DNA of 64,000 nt from contig NZ_BBWR01000019.1 of NCBI RefSeq assembly GCF_001463905.1, positions 36,780-100,779 of the forward strand, given 5' to 3'. A program made the translations under genes and the position numbers. Origin of the DNA: Aureimonas frigidaquae (GTDB lineage Bacteria; Pseudomonadota; Alphaproteobacteria; Rhizobiales; Rhizobiaceae). Below are positions 36,014-44,626 of this stretch, in pieces (position 1 is the stretch's first letter; each line of letters begins with the position of its first letter). The notes beneath the pieces were generated by a model. The model did not search any database and was not told the DNA's origin. It saw only the letters and a list, made by a program, of their open reading frames with translations.

Positions 36014-37999
36014 ATGAACCGACGTTTGTTTTTCCGGGCGCATGGCTGCGCGGCACCCGCCCTTCTTGCGGCAGTTGCATGTCTTGCCGTGGCGGATGGC
36101 GCGCGGGCCGAGCCGGCGAGCGCGCAGACGGCCGCCGCGAACGCGGCTGTCCTTCAGGACCTTCCCTTCAGCGACCGGCAGGATTTCGAGAATGCTGCGC
36201 GGGGATTGCTGCGCAAGCCCGATACGCTGACCATCAAGGATGCGTCGGGCAAGACGGTCTGGGACCTAGAAAGCTACAAGGCGTTCATCGCCCTCGACCG
36301 GCCGGCGCCCGACAGCGTCAATCCCAGCCTCTGGCGGAACGCGCAGCTCAACCTGCAATACGGGCTGTTCCAGGTCACGGACCGCATCTACCAGGTTCGG
36401 GGCTATGACCTGGCAAACTTCACCTTCATCCGGGGCGATACGGGCTGGATCGCCTACGACGTCGGCAGCACGAGCGAGACGGCACGCGCCGCCTTCGCAC
36501 TTTTGACGGAAGAGTTCGGAGAGTTGCCCATCGTCGCGGCGATCTACAGCCACCCGCATCTGGATCATTACGGCGGAATTCGCGGGCTTGTATCCGACGA
36601 GGACGTCCGATCCGGCAAGGTGAAGCTGATCGCGCCGGAAGGCTTCATGGAGCATGCCGTCAGCGAGAACGTGATCACCGGCAATGCGATGAGCCGCCGC
36701 TCAATCCTGATGTACGGCGCGCTCCTGCCGCGCGGTCCGGAGGGCAGCGTCGGTGCGGGCCTGGGCCTGACGACGCCGCGCGGTACGCCGACGCTGATCG
36801 AGCCGAACCAGTATATCACCCGCTCCGGTGAAAAGCTGACCATCGACGGCGTCGAGATGGAGTTCCAGCTGACCCCTGGTACCGAAGCGCATGCGGAGAT
36901 GAACACCTACTTCCCGCAGTTCCGGGCCATGTGGATGGCAGAGAATACGACCTCCACCATGCACAATATTCTGACCCTGCGCGGCGCGCAGGTTCGCGAT
37001 GCCCTGGCCTGGGCACGGTACATCAACGAGACGCTGGAACTCTATGGCGACCGGATCGACGTCAAGTTCCAGTCGCATCACTGGCCGCTTTGGGGGATGC
37101 AGGAGGTCGACGAGTATCTGCGCAAGCAGCGCGACCTGTACAAATTCATCCACGACCGGACGGTGAACCTGATCAATCAGGGCTACACGGGTGAAGAGAT
37201 CTCCGAAATGATCAAGCTTCCGGCCAGCCTTAAGGGCTTCTGGTCGGGCCGCGGGTATTACGGGACCCTCCGGCACAATTCGCGCGCGGTCTATCAACGC
37301 TACATGGGCTGGTATGACGGCAATCCGTCGAGCCTCAACAACCTTCCGCCGGAGGAGGTGGCGCCGCTTTACGTGTCGGCCATGGGCGGGGCCGATGCCA
37401 TTCTGGCGAAGGCCGAACGTGATTATGCGGACGGCAAATACCGCTGGGTCGCGGAAATGCTGAAGCATGTCGTCTTCGCCGATCCGTCGAACGCTGCCGC
37501 CAAGGAACTCCTGGCCAAGGCCTATGAGCAGATGGGCTACCAGGCCGAGTCGGGCCCGTGGCGCTCGATCTACCTCCAAGGCGCCTTCGAATTGCGCAAT
37601 GGCGCGCCGAAGATCGGTTCGGCGGGAAGCGCCAGCCCCGATGTCGTGCGCGCCATGTCGCCCGAAATGCTGTTCGACTTCCTGGCCGTGCGCCTGGATG
37701 CCGACAAGGCGGCCGGGAAGGATCTGACGCTGAACGTCGATTTCACCGATATCGGGAAACACTACACGCTGACGGTCGGCAATTCGGTCTTGAACTATAG
37801 CGAGAAGCAGGCCCCGGCAGCAGATGCGACCGCAACCCTGAGCAAGGAGACACTGGATGAACTGAACCTCGGCACCGCGACGGTGCCCGAGCTCATCGCC
37901 AGCGGCAAGATTCAGATCGATGGCGACGGCAACGCCTTCCAGCAATTCTTCGACATGCTCGACACATTCAGCCCGGACTTCAACGTCGTGACCCCGTGA
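36014..37999 (+). CDS. Alkyl/aryl-sulfatase, SdsA1-like metallo-beta-lactamase fold
   Basis: A 661-residue exported zinc sulfatase that hydrolyses primary alkyl sulfates such as dodecyl sulfate to alcohol and sulfate. The signal peptide covers ~1-32 (cleavage near ARA). The zinc site is SHPHLDHYGG (His180, His182, Asp184, His185) in the N-terminal domain. Second-site and substrate regions include FMEHAVSENVITGNAMSRR, MAENTTSTMHN and QSHHWPLWG. An alkyl-sulfatase dimerisation domain and a C-terminal SCP2-like lipid-binding domain follow. ATG at 36014 gives the signal peptide. It is followed 44 bp later by an outer-membrane channel-like gene. Confidence 0.9.
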   Translation: MNRRLFFRAHGCAAPALLAAVACLAVADGARAEPASAQTAAANAAVLQDLPFSDRQDFENAARGLLRKPDTLTIKDASGKTVWDLESYKAFIALDRPAPDSVNPSLWRNAQLNLQYGLFQVTDRIYQVRGYDLANFTFIRGDTGWIAYDVGSTSETARAAFALLTEEFGELPIVAAIYSHPHLDHYGGIRGLVSDEDVRSGKVKLIAPEGFMEHAVSENVITGNAMSRRSILMYGALLPRGPEGSVGAGLGLTTPRGTPTLIEPNQYITRSGEKLTIDGVEMEFQLTPGTEAHAEMNTYFPQFRAMWMAENTTSTMHNILTLRGAQVRDALAWARYINETLELYGDRIDVKFQSHHWPLWGMQEVDEYLRKQRDLYKFIHDRTVNLINQGYTGEEISEMIKLPASLKGFWSGRGYYGTLRHNSRAVYQRYMGWYDGNPSSLNNLPPEEVAPLYVSAMGGADAILAKAERDYADGKYRWVAEMLKHVVFADPSNAAAKELLAKAYEQMGYQAESGPWRSIYLQGAFELRNGAPKIGSAGSASPDVVRAMSPEMLFDFLAVRLDADKAAGKDLTLNVDFTDIGKHYTLTVGNSVLNYSEKQAPAADATATLSKETLDELNLGTATVPELIASGKIQIDGDGNAFQQFFDMLDTFSPDFNVVTP

Positions 38000-38043
38000 G
38001 AGGACGGGATCAAGCTTATTCGGCTTTGGGAAGGACATCCAAT

Positions 38044-38934
38044 ATGCGCAAGTTCATGCTCGGAACCGTCGCCACTGCCGCGATGCTGCCAGGATACGCG
38101 ATGGCCGACGGTGCGCGTGATTGGCTCAGCGTGCCCGTCGATATGAACTTCATCTACGTCTACTACACGTACAATAAGGGCAATTCGTCGATCGACACGT
38201 CCCTGCCGGTGACCGGGGCGTCCGTCGACGCTTCGGTCCCCATTCTTCGGTATGCACGCTCCTTCGATCTGGCGGGGCAGGTCGGCGGCGTGCAGCTGGT
38301 CGTTCCATACGCCTTTACCGAGTTTTCGCTGGACGGAACCCGTATCGAACGGTCGGTCGATGGCATCGGCGATATACAGACGATCTTGATCGCCAATCTT
38401 TTCGGCGCTCCGGCCCTCAGCAAGGAGGCCTTCGCGCAATGGACGCCGGAGACCTACCTGACCGCCTCCGTCGCTGTAACGGCGCCGACGGGCAAGTACG
38501 ATCGGGACCGCCTGGTCAACATCGGCAAGAACCGCTGGGCCTTCAAACCGCAATTGTCCTACGGCATTCCGCTCCAGCCGGGAGAGTGGCTCGCCATCAA
38601 CGGCAGTATCGAGTTCTACACCGCGAACGACTCGTATCTCGGCGCGCTGACGCTCGATCAGAATCCGCTGATGACCGTGGAGGCCCACTACAGCCGCAAC
38701 CTGACACGGGCGCTGTGGCTATCCGCCGACGCCTACTACTCCTATGGCGGTGAAACCAGCATCAACTCCGTCGACCAGGGAAATACGCAGAGCACCCTGA
38801 AGCTGGGTGTAAGCGGCAGCCTGAACCTGACGCCCGCGGATGCGATCGCCGTCTCGGCGGTTCATTCCGTCTGGAAGCGCGACGAGACTCCGGAAACATG
38901 CACCTTCGCGATCAATTACAATCATGCGTGGTGA
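38044..38934 (+). CDS. Outer-membrane channel-like protein (phenol-degradation MetA type)
   Basis: A 296-residue protein with a signal peptide (MRKFMLGTVATAAMLPGYAMA) and alternating beta-strand composition throughout, ending ...FAINYNHAW, a typical aromatic-terminated outer-membrane barrel. The layout (WLSVPVDMNFIYVYYTYNKG, VTAPTGKYDRDRLVNIGKNRW, SLNLTPADAIAVSAVHSVWKR) matches the phenol MetA-pathway/transporter family, found beside hydrocarbon-degradation genes. It likely helps hydrophobic substrates enter alongside the sulfatase. Family assignment moderate; substrate inferred. Confidence 0.68.
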   Translation: MRKFMLGTVATAAMLPGYAMADGARDWLSVPVDMNFIYVYYTYNKGNSSIDTSLPVTGASVDASVPILRYARSFDLAGQVGGVQLVVPYAFTEFSLDGTRIERSVDGIGDIQTILIANLFGAPALSKEAFAQWTPETYLTASVAVTAPTGKYDRDRLVNIGKNRWAFKPQLSYGIPLQPGEWLAINGSIEFYTANDSYLGALTLDQNPLMTVEAHYSRNLTRALWLSADAYYSYGGETSINSVDQGNTQSTLKLGVSGSLNLTPADAIAVSAVHSVWKRDETPETCTFAINYNHAW

Positions 38935-39088
38935 CGGCCGCCAAAGGGCCCAAGCATAGGCTGTGGCAGCATCCGTAGCTTTGGACCGTCCGCGTGATGT
39001 GTCGTCGCCGAATGCCCACTTCGTCGCAGACAGGGAACGCCGCGTGCCAGCCGCATCTTACCTCTGCATTGAAACGGCGGAGGTCATG

Positions 39089-39316
39089 ATGTCCAATATT
39101 GATAAAGTGGGTGAGAACCCGAACGACAGAATGCCGGAAGGAAACCCGCTGAAGCCCGGTGAGGTCGTATCGGATGACGATGCGAGTTCGGCCGGGATGG
39201 AGCAGGAGGTCGAGGAAGACCTCGACGATATGGATGAGCTTGGGGACGCGGAAGATCCCGCAGGCGATCCGGAACTGATCGACGATGTCGAGGACGAGCC
39301 CGATCTGACACGTTGA
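39089..39316 (+). CDS. Small highly acidic protein
   Basis: A 75-residue, strongly acidic protein (runs such as EEDLDDMDELGDAED), with no Cys and no membrane segment. GGAGG lies 5 nt before ATG 39089; an adjacent ATG at 39086 is too close to the ribosome site. It is followed by a strong terminator at 39340. Probably a real monocistronic gene; function not recognised. Confidence 0.6.
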   Translation: MSNIDKVGENPNDRMPEGNPLKPGEVVSDDDASSAGMEQEVEEDLDDMDELGDAEDPAGDPELIDDVEDEPDLTR

Positions 39317-39339
39317 CGGTTTGCGCAAACGACGACTTT

Positions 39340-39366
39340 GGGCCCGCTTCGGCGGGCCCTTTGCTT
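39340..39366. terminator. Intrinsic terminator after the acidic-protein gene
   Basis: GGGCCCGC-TTCG-GCGGGCCC followed by TTTGCTT on the plus strand. It lies between convergent genes and could partly serve glpD as well. Confidence 0.75.
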
Positions 39367-39403
39367 GAGACGAATTTCAAATACGGTGCTGCGGCCTCGT
39401 CTA

Positions 39404-41008
39404 TTATTCCGCCAAAAGGCCAGTTTCCAATACCTTTGAACCGCCGTTTCCGTGGGAGATGGCCTCGGCCATATAAGCCGCGAGGGCTGCGGTGTCGGCT
39501 TCGGTCATGACGAGGCCAAGCTTGGTGCGGCGCCAGAGAATATCGGCGGGGGCGAGGGCCCATTCGTTGCGCATGAGCCAGGTCACCTCGGCCTCGTAAA
39601 GCCCGTGCCCGAAATGTCGGCCAAGATCGCCAGCGGCCAGGATGCGCAAAGCGTCCGTCCCGTAGGACCGCGCGAGCCGGGTGACGGTGGGGCGGTCGAG
39701 GCCGGGGGCGGCGGCCTCGATGCGGCGGATCAGCGCGTCCCGCTCCGTGGCGGAGAAATCGCCGCCCGGCAGGGCGTTCCGGCCCGTCCAGCCGGCCGGC
39801 AAGGGCGCTTGCGCGGACGGGTTCGGGTGGCCGATTGCGTCTTCGATCTGTCGCATCGCATCTTCGGCCAGGACCCGGTAGGTCGTGATCTTGCCACCGA
39901 AGCAGTTGAGCAGCGGTGCGCCGGTGGCGGGTCTGTCCATGCGCAGCACATAGTCGCGGCTGCTCTCCTGCGCCTTGCCGGCGCCGTCGTTGAAAAGCGG
40001 CCGCACGCCGGAGAAGCTCCACACGATGTCGGCCCGTGTCAGCGGCTCGCGGAAATATTCCGATGCCGCGGACAGGAGATAGTCCGTTTCCTCCTGCGTG
40101 ATCGCCACGTCGGAAGGGTCGCCCGCATAGTCGCGATCCGTCGTTCCAATGAGGGTGAAATCCTGCGCATAGGGAATGGCGAAGATGATGCGGCCGTCGG
40201 CATTCTGGAAGATGTAGGCGCGGTCGTGATCGTAGAGGCGCCGGGTCACGATGTGCGAGCCTTGGACAAGCCGGACGGCATTGCCGTCGTTCTGCCCGAT
40301 GACCTGCGCGTTGACGCCGTCCACCCAGGGGCCGGCGGCATTGACGACGAGCCGCGCGCTCACGCTGCGCCGCGCGCCGGTGGTGCGATCCTCCAGATCG
40401 ACCGACCATCCGTCCGCGCGGCGGCGCGCCTGGCAGACGCGGGTCCGGGCCATGATCTCAGCGCCCCGCGCCGCGGCATCGCGCGCGTTGAGGATGACGA
40501 GCCGCGTATCGTCGACGCGGGCATCGGAATATTCGAAGCCCTTGCGGAAATGGTCCTTCAGCGGCGCGCCCAGTGGGCCGGTCAGATCGACCGCGCAGGA
40601 TTTGGGCAGGCGCTGCCGCCCGCCAAGGTGATCGTAGAGGAAGAGGCCCGCGCGCAGGAGCCAGGCCGGCCGCAGCTCCGCATGATGCGGCAGGACGAAC
40701 CGCAAGGGTTCCACGATATGCGGCGCAATCTCCAGGAGCACTTCGCGCTCCTTGAGCGCGTGGCGCACCAGGCGGAAATCATAATGCTCCAGGTAGCGCA
40801 GCCCGCCATGAATGAGCTTGGTGGACCAGGACGAGGTGCCGGAGCCGAGGTCGTTCATCTCTGCCAGGGCGACCCTGAAGCCCCGCCCGGCGGCATCGCG
40901 CGCGATGCCGCAGCCGTTGATGCCGCCGCCGATGACGAAGATGTCGTAATCGGCGGATGCCTGCGCGGCAGTCGCGTGCCGCGGGGTCTGGGAGACGGGG
41001 GCCGCCAT
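39404..41008 (-). CDS. glpD: Glycerol-3-phosphate dehydrogenase (FAD, aerobic)
   Basis: A 534-residue membrane-associated flavoenzyme oxidising sn-glycerol-3-phosphate to dihydroxyacetone phosphate and reducing quinone. The FAD site is YDIFVIGGGINGCGIARDAAG (21-41). The active-site region is GTSSWSTKLIHGGLRYLEHY, then IGTTDRDYAGDP and GGKITTYRVLAEDAM. Its ATG is one base from the stop of phnE2, making it the distal gene of a phnD-C-E1-E2-glpD operon. That joining to a phosphonate-type importer, and not to glycerol kinase, is the odd feature. Confidence 0.93.
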   Translation of the reverse strand: MAAPVSQTPRHATAAQASADYDIFVIGGGINGCGIARDAAGRGFRVALAEMNDLGSGTSSWSTKLIHGGLRYLEHYDFRLVRHALKEREVLLEIAPHIVEPLRFVLPHHAELRPAWLLRAGLFLYDHLGGRQRLPKSCAVDLTGPLGAPLKDHFRKGFEYSDARVDDTRLVILNARDAAARGAEIMARTRVCQARRRADGWSVDLEDRTTGARRSVSARLVVNAAGPWVDGVNAQVIGQNDGNAVRLVQGSHIVTRRLYDHDRAYIFQNADGRIIFAIPYAQDFTLIGTTDRDYAGDPSDVAITQEETDYLLSAASEYFREPLTRADIVWSFSGVRPLFNDGAGKAQESSRDYVLRMDRPATGAPLLNCFGGKITTYRVLAEDAMRQIEDAIGHPNPSAQAPLPAGWTGRNALPGGDFSATERDALIRRIEAAAPGLDRPTVTRLARSYGTDALRILAAGDLGRHFGHGLYEAEVTWLMRNEWALAPADILWRRTKLGLVMTEADTAALAAYMAEAISHGNGGSKVLETGLLAE

Positions 41009-41009
41009 A

Positions 41010-41813
41010 TCAGATGATACGCTTGCGTAGGTAGGCGGAGATCATCTCCCCGATGATGACGAGGCAGAGGATGGCCAGAAGCACCGTTGCCGCTTCCTGC
41101 CACCGGAACGTATCGATGGCGCCCTGCAGGATGATGCCGATGCCGCCGGCCCCGACGAGGCCGAGCACGGTGGATTCGCGCAGGTTGATGTCCCAGCGCA
41201 GGATGCAGACGGCCCAGAAGGTCGGCATGACCTGCGGGACGATGGCATAGGCGACGACCTTGAAGCGGGACGCGCCAGTGGCTTCCAACGCTTCGACGGG
41301 GCGCTTGTCGATCTCTTCGATCGCCTCGCCCATCAGCTTGCCGACGAAGCCGATCGAGCGGAAGGTGATGGCGATGACGCCCGCGATGATGCCGGGTCCG
41401 AAGATCGCCACGAAGAGCAGCGCCCAGATGATCGTGTTCACCGAACGGCTGGACACCAGTATGATGCGGCCGATCCAGAGCGTCACGATGTTGGGCGTCG
41501 TGTTCTGCGCGGCGATGTAGGCGATCGGCAGGGCCAGGATGACCGAGAAGGCCGTGGCGATGGTGGCGATGTTGATCGTTTCCACCAGCACCCAGGCGAT
41601 GGTGCCGATGTTGCTGACGTCCGGCGGCGACATCCGGGCGAAGAGATCGCCGATCTGGACGGGCGCATCGAAGACCCAGGCCCAGATGATGTCGATGCTG
41701 CCGATGCACCAGCCGAGGACGGCGGCGAAGGCCAGGAACCCGGCAAAGCGTGTCAGACGCTCGGTCGGCGTATAGCGCGACCACTGCGTGGGGGTCGTGT
41801 TCAGGCTCACCAT
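41010..41813 (-). CDS. phnE2: PhnE-type ABC permease, second copy
   Basis: A 267-residue inner-membrane permease with about six helices. Importer loop: EAIEEIDKRPVEALEATGAS followed by RFKVVAYAIVPQVMPTFWA, and the conserved LRESTVLGLVGAGGIGIIL. It pairs with the preceding phnE1, whose start overlaps phnE2's in the same operon (phnE1 stop at 41807 lies 7 bases inside). Start ATG 41813 (MVSLNTTPTQWSRYTP). Confidence 0.88.
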   Translation of the reverse strand: MVSLNTTPTQWSRYTPTERLTRFAGFLAFAAVLGWCIGSIDIIWAWVFDAPVQIGDLFARMSPPDVSNIGTIAWVLVETINIATIATAFSVILALPIAYIAAQNTTPNIVTLWIGRIILVSSRSVNTIIWALLFVAIFGPGIIAGVIAITFRSIGFVGKLMGEAIEEIDKRPVEALEATGASRFKVVAYAIVPQVMPTFWAVCILRWDINLRESTVLGLVGAGGIGIILQGAIDTFRWQEAATVLLAILCLVIIGEMISAYLRKRII

Positions 41814-42601
41814 ATCTTCCTGATCTGTCCGCTGATGGCCTCGCTGATGAGGATGATCGCGACGATGACGATGGTGATGGCCAGGGCGAAGTCGTAATCG
41901 TACCGGCCGAAGGCGTTGGCGAGCGTGGCGCCGATGCCGCCCGCACCCACAATGCCGACGACGGCGGAGGCGCGCAGGTTGCTGTCGAGCTGATAGATGG
42001 TCAGGCCGATCTGCCGGGGCATGATCTGCGGCACCACCGCATAGAGGAGCGTGGGGAAGTAGGAGGCGCCCACCGAGCGCATCGCTTCGACCTGTCCGGG
42101 ATCGATCTCCTCGATCCGCTCGGCCAGAAGCTTGGCGACGAAGCCGATCGAATAGACGATAAGGGTCAGGATGCCGGCAAACGGGCCGAAGCCCACCGCC
42201 TTCACGAAGATGATGGCCACGATGACCGGGTGGAAGCTGCGCGCGATCACGATGATGGCACGGCCCAGCAGGAAGACGGGCAGGGGCGCCAGGTTGCGGG
42301 CCGCCATGAAGGCGATCGGGACCGACAGGATCACTCCGCCCACCGTGGCCACGATGGCGATCTTGATGCTTTCCAGGAAGCCGGAGATCAGAAGCGAGGA
42401 TCTGTCGAAATTGGGCGGAAAGGCCCCGTTGAAGATGCGCTGCGCCCGCGTCAGCCCTTCCGCGGCGCGTGCCCAGTCGAACTGCATGGTCGACAGCGCC
42501 CAGACGACATAGACGATCGCTGCGAGGACGAGGCCGTAGCGAAGAAACGGATTGGCGATGAGCGGGGGTTTGCGCCAGCTGTCCCGCGACAGGTCGCTCA
42601 T
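41807..42601 (-). CDS. phnE1: PhnE-type ABC permease, first copy
   Basis: A 264-residue permease of the phosphonate-transporter type with about six helices. The cytoplasmic loop is ERIEEIDPGQVEAMRSVGAS and the conserved core LRASAVVGIVGAGGIGATLA. It begins MSDLSRDSWRKPPLIANPF at 42601, overlapping the phnC stop by 4 bases (ATGA). The two permeases are divergent in sequence and likely form a heterodimer. Confidence 0.88.
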   Translation of the reverse strand: MSDLSRDSWRKPPLIANPFLRYGLVLAAIVYVVWALSTMQFDWARAAEGLTRAQRIFNGAFPPNFDRSSLLISGFLESIKIAIVATVGGVILSVPIAFMAARNLAPLPVFLLGRAIIVIARSFHPVIVAIIFVKAVGFGPFAGILTLIVYSIGFVAKLLAERIEEIDPGQVEAMRSVGASYFPTLLYAVVPQIMPRQIGLTIYQLDSNLRASAVVGIVGAGGIGATLANAFGRYDYDFALAITIVIVAIILISEAISGQIRKIW

Positions 42602-43386
42602 GCGGCCAGTTCCGGGACGCGGCCGGCAATGGCGGCGTCGCGCTCTTCGGACTTGCCGGCATAGATCGCGTCCATGGCGGCCTGGTCCAGAAGTGCCGGC
42701 TCGGCATCGAACATGATGCGCCCGTTGCGCATGCCCACGATGCGGTCCGTATACTCCTTGGCCTCAGTCACGTTGTGGATGTTGATGAGGACGGGGAGCT
42801 GGAACTCCGAGGCCAGCGACCGCAGGAGGATCATGATCTGCTCGGACGTCTTGGGGTCCAGGGAGGCCGTCGGCTCGTCGGCCAGGAGAATCTCCGGCTC
42901 CTGCATGAGCGCCCGCACCACGCCGACCCGCTGGCGCTCGCCGCCCGAAAGCTGGTCCGCGCGCTTGTTGGCGTAATGGGCGATGCCGACCCGCTCCATC
43001 AACTCGAAGGCGCGGCGTATATCCTCTTTCGGGTAGCGGCGCGAAAGGGCGCGCCAGGTCGGCAGGTAGCCGAGCCGTCCCGACTGGACGTTTTCCATGA
43101 CGGTCAGCCGATCCACCAGGTTGAAGCCCTGGAACACCATGCCGATCCGCCGGCGCGCATGGCGCAGCCGGGCGCCGCGCAGGCTGGTCAGCTCGACGCC
43201 GTTCAATTCGATCGAGCCGGCGGTCGGCTCGACCAGCTTGTTGATGCAGCGCAGGAGCGTGCTCTTGCCCGCACCGGACGCGCCGATGATCGAGACGACG
43301 CTGTTGCCCTCGACCGTCAGGTCGAGATCGCGCAGGACCGGCTCGCCGTTCCCATAGCGTTTGACGAGTTTGGAGATCTTGAGCAT
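42598..43386 (-). CDS. phnC: PhnC-type ABC transporter ATPase
   Basis: A 262-residue importer ATPase. Walker A is GASGAGKST (35-43), the signature LSGGERQRVGVVRALMQEPE, Walker B ILLADEPTASLDP, and the switch region is NIHNVTEAKEY (His preceded by Ile-Asn, as in PhnC-type proteins). MLKISKLVKRYGNG at 43386 is the family-like start. It follows phnD by 84 bp and overlaps phnE1 by 4 bases. Confidence 0.9.
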   Translation of the reverse strand: MLKISKLVKRYGNGEPVLRDLDLTVEGNSVVSIIGASGAGKSTLLRCINKLVEPTAGSIELNGVELTSLRGARLRHARRRIGMVFQGFNLVDRLTVMENVQSGRLGYLPTWRALSRRYPKEDIRRAFELMERVGIAHYANKRADQLSGGERQRVGVVRALMQEPEILLADEPTASLDPKTSEQIMILLRSLASEFQLPVLINIHNVTEAKEYTDRIVGMRNGRIMFDAEPALLDQAAMDAIYAGKSEERDAAIAGRVPELAA

Positions 43387-43470
43387 CGGTTGCGACCATC
43401 GCGGCGAGAGAAGGGGGGTGCGCGTGCCGGGCGGCACGCGCATTGCGAAATGCTCGGCGACGGGCGGAGC

Positions 43471-44466
43471 TTATTCTGCGGCGAGGCCCTGCGGCGTGTA
43501 CTGAACGCCGTTCGCAGCCTGTATATCGCGGATGACCGACCAGTCCTTCTGGTAGGTTATGGGCACGAATTTGCTCACGCCCTCGAACTCCTTGCCGAGT
43601 TCGGTCCCCTCGAAATCGAAGGTGAAGAAGGCTTCCTTGATCTTTTCGACGAGCGCCGGATCGAGGTTGTGCGCATAGGTGTAGGAGGTGGTCGGGAACC
43701 GGTCGGATTCCCAGATCACCTTGACCTCCTGCGGATCGTAGAGGCCACGCTCGGCCATCCGGTCCACCACTTCGGAGGCGACGGGCGCCGCGTCGTAATC
43801 CCCCGCCACCACGCCGAGCATGGACTGGTCGTGCGAACCCGAATAGCTGACCTCGTAATCCGTATCCGGCGTGATGCCGAGCGCCGGGAACAGGGCGCGC
43901 GGCGCCAGATTGCCGGAGTTTGAGGTGGGCGAGGTGTGGGCGACGCGCTTGCCGGCAAGGTCCGCCATGGTCTCGATGTCGGAATCGGCGCGTGCATAGA
44001 CCTGCAGCGTGTAGCCGAAGCTGCCATCATCGCTGCCCATGATGGCGAAGGGCACGGCACCTGCCAGGTTTACCGCGAAGGGCGTCGGCCCCGTCGAGTA
44101 GCCTGCAATGTGCAGGCGGCCGCTGCGCATCGCCTCCACTTCGGCCGAGTTCGACTGCACGGCGAAGAACTGCACCCGCTTGCCGGTCACGGCGGACAGA
44201 TGCTCGATGAACGGGTCCCAGATGTCCGCGTAGATGGCCGGGTCCTCGACGGGCGTGTAGGCGAAGACCAGCGTGCCGGGATCGACCAGCTCATTGGCCG
44301 GCGCGTCGGCGACGAGGTCGCCATCGGCATCGCAATAGATGGTGTCCAGCGCGCCGCGCTGTGTGCAGCCGGCGGCATCCTGCGCCAGGGCCGGGAATGC
44401 CAGGAGCATGGCTGCCGCAAACGGCAGCACGGTGCTCTGGCGAAACATCTTGTCGGTCGAAGCCAT
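43471..44466 (-). CDS. phnD: PhnD/PtxB-type periplasmic substrate-binding protein
   Basis: A 331-residue binding protein of the phosphate/phosphite/phosphonate type. The signal peptide ends at FPALA-QD. The mature N-terminus carries a Cys pair around GALDTIY and a DADGDLVAD segment resembling a calcium loop. The ligand domain has LVFAYTPVEDPAIYADIWDP, FFAVQSNSAEVEAMRSGRLH, GYSTGPTPF and VAHTSPTSNSGNLAPRALF (the Ser/Thr-rich oxyanion-binding segment). ATG at 44466 has GGGAGGA as ribosome site. It is the first gene of the operon; the ligand may be a glycerol phosphate given glpD. Confidence 0.85.
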   Translation of the reverse strand: MASTDKMFRQSTVLPFAAAMLLAFPALAQDAAGCTQRGALDTIYCDADGDLVADAPANELVDPGTLVFAYTPVEDPAIYADIWDPFIEHLSAVTGKRVQFFAVQSNSAEVEAMRSGRLHIAGYSTGPTPFAVNLAGAVPFAIMGSDDGSFGYTLQVYARADSDIETMADLAGKRVAHTSPTSNSGNLAPRALFPALGITPDTDYEVSYSGSHDQSMLGVVAGDYDAAPVASEVVDRMAERGLYDPQEVKVIWESDRFPTTSYTYAHNLDPALVEKIKEAFFTFDFEGTELGKEFEGVSKFVPITYQKDWSVIRDIQAANGVQYTPQGLAAE

Positions 44467-44514
44467 GGTCCAAATCCTCCCTTGGAACACGAAGTGGGCC
44501 GGGCCTCCCTGCCC

Positions 44515-44526
44515 TTGCACGTGCAA
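44515..44526. promoter_or_regulatory. Palindrome upstream of phnD
   Basis: Perfect 12-bp palindrome TTGCACGTGCAA, 49 bp upstream of the phnD start in the divergent region shared with the phosphatase/repressor pair. A candidate operator. Confidence 0.4.
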
Positions 44527-44579
44527 CCTAAACGGGAACTGTGGAATATCGCAAGCCGATCACGGATAATTTGTCGATG

Positions 44580-44599
44580 TTTTGTGTTTTTTGTGGAAT
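44580..44599. promoter_or_regulatory. Direct repeats upstream of the HAD-deoR pair
   Basis: TTTTGTG repeated with a 9-bp period (44580-44586 and 44589-44595), and TGTGGAAT at 44592-44599 that recurs at 44540-44547. Direct T-rich repeats of this sort are typical binding sites of DeoR-family repressors, so autoregulation and control of phnD are plausible. Confidence 0.4.
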
Positions 44600-44626
44600 G
44601 TTCCTCAGAATTGCAGGGAGGAACAG

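Noticed and set aside
41010..43386. Calling the importer a proven phosphonate transporter
   Set aside because: No C-P lyase or phosphonatase genes are present and glpD is in the operon, so only the transporter family name is supported.
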